A stretch of DNA of 64,000 nucleotides. It comes from Crossaster papposus. Taxonomy: Eukaryota > Echinodermata > Asteroidea > Velatida > Solasteridae. Positions 55,505-64,000 of the stretch are shown in pieces (position 1 is the stretch's first letter; each line of letters opens with the position of its first letter). The notes under the pieces are model-generated. The model made no database searches, had not been told where the DNA came from, and saw nothing but the letters and a program-made list of their open reading frames with translations. The position numbers were made by a program, and so were the translations under genes. The stretch lies in assembly GCA_037893245.1 (NCBI GenBank), contig JBAIAA010000410.1, forward strand, positions 1 through 64,000, written 5' to 3'.

Positions 55505-55867
55505 ATGTTTGGGAAGACTTCGACGTCGCGACCAGCGTGCCCGTGCATGCATGCATCTTGTGCCACGCGTCTCGATGCAAAATCATTTAGTCGATGGTCG
55601 ACTCAAGTTATTGTCAAAGGAATTGTCAAGTGGAATATCTTCTTCAGATTTATAGACCTGATGATACTGCGGATATTTCGTCAGATTCTGTGGAATATGC
55701 GCTCCCCGGCCCCGAACAGTGTCGTCTTCACTAAAATCTACTGCGTGCGTAAGTACCCGCGTGCATGGCATCTTTTTGGGGGGTTGCCGAATGTTCGTCA
55801 CGAACAGCGCCACCATTTGTCAGTGTTTAAACATGTTAACGAGGGGGGCCAATTACATTTACGGTGA
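55505..55867 (+). other. Unrecognised open frame (120 codons), minus strand also open
   Basis: A 120-codon plus-strand frame (start MFGKTSTSRPAC) overlaps a 77-codon minus-strand frame containing VDFSEDDTVRGRGAHIP and SEEDIPLDNSF. The acidic minus-strand version is the more protein-like, faintly reminiscent of the disordered N-terminus of transposases, but no family is identified and no splice sites are convincing. Confidence 0.2.
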
Positions 55868-55984
55868 TTAACCCCAATTAATGTCATGTTATACCATTTT
55901 ATCACCCCTGGTCTTGTTACTTACACACCAAGGCACATTTTAAATTATTAAACAGCAATTCTCCTCGAAAGGTCTGCGTAGAAC

Positions 55985-56185
55985 CTTTCATTCTCCATAT
56001 CATATCACCAAACGGTGAAAATCTGACAAAAAGAATCCGCGCTTGCGGCATGAGGAAATAAAGTCGCCAACAAAAAGCTGCTTTGTCTCCCGTAGTTATG
56101 TACGCGATTAGTCATTCATCATATTTCTTTTAAAAAAGTCACGAGTATAATAGGTTGACAATGGGTGCATGGTTGAGCAATAACA
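55985..56185 (+). repeat. Dispersed repeat B, copy 3 (internally deleted)
   Basis: ATCACCAAACGGTGAAAATC, AAAGTCGCCAACAAAAAGCT, GTACGCGATTAGTCATTCAT and GGTTGACAATGGGTGCATGG occur in the same order as at 25,905-26,225 but about 120 bp of the middle is missing. Confidence 0.65.
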
Positions 56186-56534
56186 GGATCACATAGGGAA
56201 TACCCTAATAAAAGTGCATGTACTCTGTAAACGTTTCATTTTTTCATTTCATTTATTATTTTGCAGGATTACATAAAAATATGAAAACAATTACAAGAGT
56301 TGAAATACAAAATTAAAAACAGGACAAAGCAAGGCAGATTACACCCTTATAACAAGAAAAACCAACAATAATGCACACCCCTGCAGGATTGCCAAGTAAG
56401 CAAACTAAATTACTATCGAGTGGCTCTCCCAAAGCGCGACTTCTATAAATACATATATAATAACATTTTAAAACAACAAATATACATTATCATAAAAGAA
56501 TACATATATATAAAAATACCACTATTGCACTAAA

Positions 56535-56790
56535 TTACTCAGAACAACATAAAACAAACAAACACACATCCCCAAAAAGGACAAACAGTCTCAAACGAAC
56601 AAACAAGCAGACACAAAAAAAACTACACGTACACTTCAACAAACAAACAAACACCCCAACAAAACAGCAGACCGACAAACAGACACCCAAACACGTACAT
56701 CCCAAAAAACAAACCAACAAACAACCCCAACAATCAAACACGCAAACAAGCAAACCAACAAACAAACACCCCAACACCCACAATGCTTTA
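56535..56790. repeat. CAAACAAACA-rich low-complexity tract
   Basis: Purely A/C-rich sequence dominated by AAACAAACA and CACCCC words, open on the minus strand as a Cys/Leu/Val-rich frame that is an artefact of composition. Confidence 0.8.
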
Positions 56791-57165
56791 CCTTACATAC
56801 GCACTGTGGACATTCCTTTGTCTTCGTGTACTTAACAAACTTTGACTAAATACTCATTTTTCTCGCTTCCCCAAAACAAATTTACCCTCAAATTTGGATT
56901 ATGGGCCTCTCAGCTGTCCCTTCTATCTTTTCTATATATAACCCTAACCCGTTTTTCCTCTAGCGCTCTTTTTCGGAAACTGAAAAACGGATTGTGGACG
57001 TGTGCAAGTCCACAAACCGTAACCTCTTCCCGCATCGTGTGGACCTATATTGTTCGGAGGTCCACAGTGCGTATGCAAGACTAACTCCAACAGACAAGCA
57101 CCATCCCCAATCCATCTTGAGCGGGTATATTGTATTAAATCACATTATAATCGGTTCACCCCAGG

Positions 57166-57255
57166 GCCCAATTTCATAGAGATGCTTAACGGTAAGCAAT
57201 TTTTTGTGCTTACTGTAGCCGAACAATTTGCTTAAGCATAAACGTATTTCACCAG
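57166..57255 (+). mobile_element. Single end of the CAGGGCCCAATTTC MITE family
   Basis: CAGGGCCCAATTTCATAGAG followed by ATGCTTAACGGTAAGCAATT and GTGCTTACTG, resembling the first 90 bp of the 37,808 element; the opposite end is not found, so this is truncated. Confidence 0.55.
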
Positions 57256-57356
57256 CGGTTGCTAACTTAACCCTTTCAGTACCACAGCATTTCTGTCTTG
57301 TGCACCCCTCAGTACCATAGTACAAACAGACACTACCAGCTCAATACCACACCTAA

Positions 57357-57867
57357 GAGCAAGTTCGGGCGCGAACTATAGTTAACCATAGTTCGACCAA
57401 CGTCGCTCGAACGCAGAATGGTTGAACTATCTAGTCGACTATTTGGAACCAGACCCCGTAGCACGGTTGCCGCTGGTTGACAGTAGCCTCAGTTCATAGG
57501 AAAACATGGAGAGAACCAGTGACGTAGAAAAAAGAGGATGTCAGTAGTCGAATGGAGGGAAAGGCTGAGTAACGTTAAGTAAAAATCTAGCTGGCCTAAT
57601 GTAATTTTTTGTCTTGTTTTTGGACCAACCTGACTAACGTTATGGCTTATTCATGGAGGTAGGAAACACCTCCATGGCTTATCCTAATATGCGTGGAAGA
57701 ATAGTGGCAATACCCATTTCATTCAGGTCGCAAATGTAAACAAAGTGATTGCCATCTTTTCAACAATAGTTCGACTAGAGCCGTTCGAGCGAACTGCATT
57801 TGAGCATGCGCATTGGTAAAGCAGAGACTAACTAATGGTTAACTATAGTTCGCGCCCGAACTTGCTC
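57357..57867. mobile_element. 511-bp PIF/Harbinger-type MITE (TAA duplication)
   Basis: GAGCAAGTTCGGGCGCGAAC at the left and GTTCGCGCCCGAACTTGCTC at the right, continuing as TATAGTTAACCAT / ATGGTTAACTATA (about 33 bp perfect). TAA is duplicated exactly at 57,354-57,356 and 57,868-57,870. Confidence 0.85.
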
Positions 57868-58375
57868 TAAATTGGTCAATTTCCTTGCATACTGCCCTCC
57901 ACAGTTTGCATTGGTCTAGTGCTCCAGCCTTGGAGTGTATGCAAATGTATAAAGCAACATTTCCACTAGTGAAAGGAAGTATACTTGAAACACTACAGCT
58001 AACAATTACGGAAAAAATTCCATATCTCACTGCCCCTTTTTTGTCCTTAATATTACTTGACAACTACTAAGAAGTGTAAATCTGAAGAAACGCCAAATGA
58101 GGAGTGAGACAATTTCAAGTTTGTATAAGAAAATACTTGGACATTTTCTGTCATGGCCCATAGACAGAAAATACTTGGACATTTTCTGTCATGGCCCATA
58201 GACTTTACACAAGGTCTAAGGTGGCGGTGAGATATGGAATTCTTTCCCACAAGTACAACAAACTTTCAAAAACTACATGCAATTGGAAAAATGTGTAAAT
58301 TATCTTCTTTTTTTTCACTCGGTTGACAATAAATTATGGAACATTCTCCCTTTGTCCAAATATAAATGCTTTTGT

Positions 58376-58520
58376 GCCCCCCCCCCCCCCCCCCCCGCTT
58401 CAGTGTTGGCACACGACCATCGAGCGCCGACCTTCCACACAACACACAACATTGAACGGGGAGGGGGGGGGGGGGCTCAGAAGGGGGGGCGGGGGGGCTC
58501 AGAAGGGGGTGGGGGCTCAG
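58376..58520. repeat. Poly-C ... poly-G hairpin and G-rich triplet
   Basis: About 22 C (58,376-58,396) and, after a 62-bp spacer, GGGGAGGGGGGGGGGGGGCT followed by three CTCAGAAGGGGG-type units. C and G runs in this order could pair into a hairpin or form a quadruplex/i-motif pair. Confidence 0.85.
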
Positions 58521-58767
58521 AGTAGGCTTGTTTCGGTTGCATTAAATAATCTGTAATACATGTAGTATTTAATGTGACCAATAACTCTCGAGATTAGCAG
58601 TATTTTACCTTGTCAAGTCAAATCTGGATACTACAACAGGTCCCAAGTAATGTACTTAGTTCTCATTCCTGATAATACAAGGTTTCTGTTTTCATTAACT
58701 TTGAAATATGGAATTCTTTCCTAATTTCTCAGCTTTAGACACGTGTGACCAGGCAAATTCAATGAAT

Positions 58768-60285
58768 TCAAGGGGAGTGAAATATCTCAAAACACCCAAT
58801 GACACACATGGGCTTATTACACTGTTTGCAAATCGTGCGGGTTTGCCTTCTCTGAGCTTTTGTGCTACAAACAATGCAGTCGCGCTTCTTCCCAGTTACA
58901 TTTTTGCCAGGGAAATGTTGTGCACCTTCTGAAACACATGGATTGCTCATTTGGACATGTGTGACAGGGCCGTTTTTCCAGGTCAACAGCAGACCTTGGA
59001 TCAAATACATCCTAAAGTCCACATTTGACAGTGTGCGGTTTGTGTGAATGCTATTATACAGTATTCTGGCATTTAGTACACATATGTCTAGAATGGCCAA
59101 AAATACCCTTTTCCACCACTTGACCGATCTGTGTGCATGTGCATAGTACACGCATTGCTGTCCTGCAAGATCAGTTCCTCCCATGTGCTTGTTGTACTCA
59201 ATGACACCATTGGGTTTGCTAATGTCACGGTAACCTGTGGGACTCTTCTTACAACGAATTTGCTTACTTGTAACACTACAGTCCCCATAGTTTGACAAGA
59301 GTGTCACACGCTTCTTGTCCTGCCAGGTAACACACAATAATTGTCCGGACTTGTCATAAAAGCGAGGAATCTCTCCTTTAGCCATGGGAAACTTTTTTGG
59401 GTTAGCAAATTTGGAAACTCCTTGAGTGGTATACCGCACAGTTCCGCAAAAGCCAAATCCACGCTGTGTCAACTTGTTGACAAGAGCAGGGCTGGTGTAC
59501 CAAAGATGCAAAGATGCAATGACCCCGATTGTCCAATCCGTTCAAAAGTTCCAAGACAACTTGGCCAGGTAGAGGTACTCTAGCGGGATGGTCTGCTTCA
59601 CTTTGTCTCTCCGAGTCTGCAGTTGTTGCTGTCCGTGATTGTGACCCTGTGTAAATCTGCCATGCACACGTGTACCCCGTGTCAGACTCGTTCAGAGAGA
59701 AACATTAATGCCCCATTTGGTGGGCTTTTTTGGCATATACTGTTTGAACAATAGTCTTCCCTTGAATTTTATCATAGTTTCGTCTGGAGAAAGGTTTTGG
59801 CCAGGTTTGTAATGACAAAGAAAAGAGGGTACTATCAATGAATTTGCGAACCTTGACCAGCTTGTCAGGAGAGCTGTCCTTACTTTTTTGAGCTTCTTCG
59901 TTGTTGGCCAGATGTAAGAAATTCAGGATTGCCTGAAATCGGTTGCGAGACATGGTTGCTGGATATATGGCACTGTGTATGTCCCATTTGCTCCAGTACA
60001 TGTTGTACTAAGGCCGCCTGTTTATACCCATGCACATCAGCAGCGCTACGAAGGCCATCATTTCCGGAATAGTTGTTGGAGTCCACTGACTTTGGTGGCT
60101 GGTTGATTTCTCCGATAGACTCTGTTCAGCATAACGATTGGTTTCACTCACTATCAACTCCCACACTGCTTGCGAGAAAAACAGCTGGAAGATCTGCATT
60201 GGTGAGAAATCTCTCCATTCTTGAACACGAGTTGCTCCTGGGTGCCCTGTGATAGACAACAAAAACATGAGAGGGTGCTATTCAG
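58768..60285 (-). pseudogene. Decayed piggyBac (PGBD-type) transposase
   Basis: Three minus-strand segments line up as one piggyBac DDE transposase. 60,010-60,285: GATRVQEWRDFSPMQIFQLF and VWELIVSETNRYA, the N-terminal fold, possibly after an acceptor TCTATCACAG. An in-frame TAG (60,008-60,010) then interrupts. 59,705-60,001: MSRNRFQAILNFLHLA, then a frameshift before the segment holding the first catalytic Asp (SPDETMIKFKGR in another frame). 58,768-59,511: TSPALV, YNKHMGGTDLAGQQ with the last Asp, KWWKRVFLAI, and a C-terminal zinc-binding motif C-x2-C-x10-C-x2-C-x4-C-x3-C. The Asp normally just before the (F/W)YTS motif is not seen; a small TTTGCATC duplication sits there. Cannot encode an active enzyme as it stands. 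Terminal repeats and TTAA duplications were not identified. Confidence 0.85.
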
Positions 60286-60479
60286 TGACAGTATTTCAGT
60301 TTCCATCGCCACTTTGACCCATGACCACTTTTGCCCCATTTCCTGGCAGTAATTACTGCAGTGGTGGAGATTTGTGTCCAAATGTGGGGGGCGATGATCA
60401 AGCATTTTCCCTGTGTCTCTGTACTTTTTGTGATGAGTTGAGTGTACATGCACATGCATGGAATAATGCAAAATAAAAT

Positions 60480-61215
60480 GACTAAACCTTAATTAAATTA
60501 TGTATACACATGTAATTTAAAATAAATAATAAACAAATGGTTACATATCGGATGCGTATAGCTAAACTCATACAAACACTTTAATTTCAAAATGGAATCT
60601 GTCTATTAATTCAGGTCAAACGATAGGGTAGACCATAGTCAATCTGTTTTCAAAACAACAGGTGGCTGAACTCGTACGTAGTTGCTTCGTGATAGAACAA
60701 AAACGAAACGTAATTTTGTTCTGGACTAAAGGCGTAATCGTGTTCTTAAAGGAATTTAAACTTTACTTCATGTGTAGGTTAACTGAACTAGTTGGTGTCT
60801 AATACTTGTAATAGGCGTCCCCTTTAATACATTCATAGTTTTTTTTCTCAAACTGTTGCAAACTGCATTGGCGTCTCCATAAGCTTGGAGAAGCCCACCA
60901 ATTTGTTTCATTTGTTGAAATTGTTGTCTTAATCTTTTATGTTCACATTTATTCAGTGGCAATAAATATGAAGATGGATACAAATAAGATTGAGTATGAA
61001 TGGTTTAATTGTCCCCAACATGCACCTCAGGCCAACATTATGTATAGCACTAAGTTTTGCTGTGTAAATATAAGTATATTGACCGATAAAGATACAGTTG
61101 CCATGACTTCCGTCCGCATTATTCCAGTGTTTGTTTAGCTGTTCGCTCTTGTTCCGCCGTTTTGTCTTTACTTATTGTACATGTGCAATAATGAATGTCA
61201 CGTGGTGTGAGTTCC
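60480..61215. other. Intergenic, nothing firm
   Basis: AT-rich. A 71-codon minus-strand frame (60,768-60,983; CEHKRLRQQFQQMKQIGG) is mildly protein-like but not assigned to any family; it could be the 5' flank of the piggyBac element. Confidence 0.3.
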
Positions 61216-61220
61216 ACCAA

Positions 61221-61342
61221 TCAATAACAATGATCTGTATGTCAGTTATATAATTTTTTATGATACAACGGACTCGACTCGATCCCAACTTTAATTGTTT
61301 TAGTTTCCTTTGAAATCTTCCTAAGAACTTCATCATGTCACG
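61221..61342 (+). repeat. 122-bp direct repeat, left copy
   Basis: TCAATAACAATGATCTGTAT, then GATACAACGGACTCGACTCG, TTAGTTTCCTTTGAAATCTT and ATCATGTCACG. The matching right copy is at 63,297-63,418, so the pair brackets the minisatellite. Shares ATCTGTATGTCAGTTATATA with the 38.7-kb element. Confidence 0.85.
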
Positions 61343-61364
61343 TACTGAAAAAAGCGAGATTTGT

Positions 61365-63180
61365 AGAAAAGACTAGATGCGAGTTTTAAGTGCATATACA
61401 TGTACATTGTGTATATGCACTGTAGGGCCCAATAGGACCAGGCCAAAAAAGGGATGCGAGATTTATAAAAAAGGGATGCGAGTTTTATAAAAAAGGGATG
61501 CGAGTTTTAAGTGCATATACATTGTGTATAGGCACGGTAGGGCCCAGTAGGACCAGGCCAAAAAAGGGATGCGAGATTTATAAAAAAGGGATGCGAGTTT
61601 TATAAAAAAGGGATGCGAGTTTTAAGTGCATATACATTGTGTATAGGCACGGTAGGGCCCAGTAGGACCAGGCCAAAAAGGGATGCGAGATTTATAAAAA
61701 AGGGATGCGAGTTTTAAGTGCATATACATTGTGTATAGGCACGGTAGAGCCCGGTTGGACCAGGTCAAAAAAGGGATGCGAGATTTGTAGAAAAGGGATG
61801 CGAGTTTTAAGTGCATATACATTGCATATAGGCACGGTAGGGCCCAGTAGGACCAGGCCAAAAAAAGGGATGCGAGATTTATAAAAAAGGGATGCGAGTT
61901 TTAAGTGCATATACATTGTGTATAGGCACGGTAGGGCCCAGTAGGACCAGGCCAAAAAAGGGATGCGAGATTTATAAAAAAGGGATGCGAGTTTTAAGTG
62001 CATATACATTGCATATAGGCACGGTAGGGCCCAGTAGGACCAGGCCAAAAAAAGGGATGCGAGATTTATAAAAAAGGGATGCGAGATTTATAAAAAAGGA
62101 ATGCGAGTTTTAAGTGCATATACATTGTATATAGGCACGGTAGGGCCCAGTAGGACCAGGCCAAAAAAGGAATGCGAGATTTATAAAAAAGGGATGCGAG
62201 ATTTAAGTGCATATACATTGTGTATAGGCACGGTAGAGCCCGGTAGGACAAGGCCAAAAAAGGGATGCGAGATTTATAAAAAAGGGATTCGAGTTTTAAG
62301 TGCATATACATTGTAGGCACGGTAGAGCCCGGTAGGACTAGGTAAAAAAGGGATGCGCGTTTTAAGTGCATATACATTGCATATACATTGCATATATGCA
62401 CTGTAGGGCCCAGTAGAACCAGGCCAAAAAAGGGATGCGAGATTTATAAAAAAGGGATGCGAGTTTTATAAAAAAAGGGATGCGAGTTTTAAGTGCATAT
62501 ACATTGTGTATAGGCACGGTAGGGCCCAGTAGGACCAGGCCAAAAAAGGGATGCGAGATTTATAAAAAAGGGATGCGAGTTTTATAAAAAAGGGATGCGA
62601 GTTTTATAAAAAAAGGGATGCGAGTTTTAAGTGCATATACATTGTGTATAGGCATGGTAGAGCCCGCGGTAGGACCAGGTCAAAAAAGGGATGCGAGATT
62701 TGTAGAAAAGGGATGCGAGTTTTAAGTGCATATACATTGCATATAGGCACAGTAGGGCCCAGTAGGACCAGGCCAAAAAAAGGGATGCGAGATTTATAAA
62801 AAAAGGATGCGAGTTTTAAGTGCATATACATTGTGTATAGGCACGGTAGAGCCCGGTAGGACCAGGTCAAAAAAGAGATGCGAGATTTGTAGAAAAGGGA
62901 TGCGAGTTTTAAGTGCATATACATTGTGTATAGGCACGGTAGAGCCCGGTAGGACCAGGCCAAAAAAAGGGATGCAAGATTTATAAAAAAAAAGGGATGC
63001 GAGTTTTAAGTGCATATACATTGTATATAGGCACGGTAGAGCCCGGTAGTACTAGGTAAAAAAAGGGATGCGAGATTTATAGAAAAAGGATGCGAGTTTT
63101 TAGTGCATGTACATGTACATTGTATAATAGGCACGTTAATTAGGGCCAGGTAAAAAGAGATGCGAGATTTGTAGAAAATG
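61365..63180. repeat. ~105-bp minisatellite array
   Basis: About 16-17 units: GGGATGCGAGTTTTAAGTGC, ATATACATTGTGTATAGGCA, CGGTAGGGCCCAGTAGGACC, AGGCCAAAAAAGGGATGCGA, GATTTATAAAAAA. Units differ in the number of GGGATGCGAGTTTTATAAAA spacers and in AGAGCCCGG versus AGGGCCCAG, GTGTATAGG versus GCATATAGG subtypes, interspersed along the array. The minus strand reads as overlapping repeat frames that are artefacts. Confidence 0.93.
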
Positions 63181-63296
63181 GTTTTAGTGTTTATAAAAAA
63201 ATGTTTGATTATTCATCTTACCTCATCTTATTAAAATTTAGTTCATTTATTATTCCATGTATGCACACAATATAGACCCACTAGTTTGTCTACCGA

Positions 63297-63418
63297 TCAA
63301 TAACAAGGATCTGTATGTCAGTTATAATATTTTTGATGATACAACGGACTCGACTCGATCCCAACTTCAATCGTTTTAGTTTCCTTTGAAATCTTCCTAA
63401 GAACTTTATCATGTCACG
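63297..63418 (+). repeat. 122-bp direct repeat, right copy
   Basis: TCAATAACAAGGATCTGTAT through TTATCATGTCACG, about 93% like the left copy at 61,221 by eye. Confidence 0.85.
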
Positions 63419-63843
63419 TTTTCGAGAAGTTTTCCTGTTTTTTATTTACAATTTCCGCACCATATTGAACAGACATATTCTTCACTGCAAATCGAGATTG
63501 GTGAGGGTTGGAAACACTAGGATCTGTAACTGCTACGTATGGCCTTTTTAGTTATACCTTCACAAACAAAAAACATTGCCCCATATTATGAAAACAAACG
63601 GGCCACAATAATGAGAACAAATTACGAGCCACAATATTGCAAAATTAATCTACTGACTACAATTATGCAATAATTCATCCAAACAGCATTTTACATCAAT
63701 ATAACCTTGCTCTATTTAACAATAGAAGTTGCACGTTAGCTTCATGAGAACTTACTTTGGTTTTGGTAAAAAAATGTAAGTTTGTTCATTCATCACTGAC
63801 GTGTTAATTTATTTAGCCTCAGCAGAGTTATGGCCCGTGCACG

Positions 63844-64000
63844 GTAGGATACACCATTGGTAATTGCTTGAATTATCATGAGTAGATTTGGGTTTTTTTT
63901 TTTTATAGTAAATATCGTTTAACTGAGCTGTCCGAAGTTTTACAATCATGGATGCCGAGAAAAGCACGAAAAACAGCTTTTTCTTTAAACCGGCGTCGAG
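63844..64000 (+). mobile_element. Dispersed 'GGATACACC' element, copy 5, cut by window edge
   Basis: GGTAGGATACACCATTGGTA, TATAGTAAATATCGTTTAAC, TACAATCATGGATGCCGAGA and AAAGCACGAAAAACAGC in the family order; the right half lies beyond the window. Confidence 0.75.

Noticed and set aside
56535-56783. Cys/Leu/Val-rich small membrane protein on the minus strand
   Set aside because: It is the complement of a CAAACAAACA low-complexity tract.
61622-63021. Several repeat-containing minus-strand proteins (YMHLKLASLFYKSRIPF type)
   Set aside because: They are translations of the ~105-bp minisatellite and break wherever spacer number changes.

Overview
The window is eukaryotic (metazoan) DNA: split genes with GT-AG introns, long satellite arrays, many short inverted-repeat transposon remnants and no bacterial-style gene packing. 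The style of the interspersed repeats (frequent TAGGCCTA words, tRNA-like SINE pieces, a retroelement 3' end with (CAGA)n-type tail, long poly-G runs) and the receptor architecture suggest a marine invertebrate deuterostome, most likely an echinoderm. That assignment is an inference; no marker gene proves it.

Layout. 1-10,750 is one giant 11-bp satellite whose unit changes stepwise along the array (GAGAACGGTGT, then GAGAACAGTGT, then a 33-bp trimer of the AGT/ACT variants, then pure GAGAACACTGT). 10,750-21,400 is a related 11/12-bp family (GAAAACACTGT, GGAAAACACTGT, GAAAACACTAT) built into higher-order blocks punctuated by two non-tandem linkers, with a 740-bp poly-G-ended element inserted in one linker. 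21,400-22,605 holds a SINE piece, a 13-bp minisatellite and two inverted arrays of a GGTGGTCGCATATGCGC unit around a 170-bp core. 22,600-27,020 is a pile of inverted-repeat elements, including a pair of ~380-bp inverted arms. An isolated exon of an NmrA-like (NMRAL1/HSCARG-type) protein lies at 27,182-27,618 on the minus strand.

The main gene is on the minus strand, 54,132 down to 30,472. Fourteen coding exons can be joined with consensus splice sites and consistent phases to give an uninterrupted 1,018-residue protein: signal peptide, LRRNT cysteine cap, ten leucine-rich repeats encoded mostly one per 69-93-nt exon with phase-2 introns (the exon pattern of LGR-type hormone receptors), cysteine-rich GCC2/GCC3 (ephrin-receptor-like) modules, then a large exon with about eight membrane segments that does not look like a rhodopsin-type 7TM bundle, and a short cytosolic tail with a cysteine cluster. 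It looks like a cell-surface receptor or channel of unknown ligand. Its introns are full of non-autonomous DNA transposons, several with exact TTA/TAA target duplications.

54-64 kb, upstream of that gene, contains more dispersed elements, a decayed piggyBac transposase on the minus strand (58.77-60.28 kb), and a ~1.75-kb minisatellite of ~105-bp units bounded by a 122-bp direct repeat. Most long open frames in 1-20 kb and 22 kb are artefacts of stop-free short repeats.
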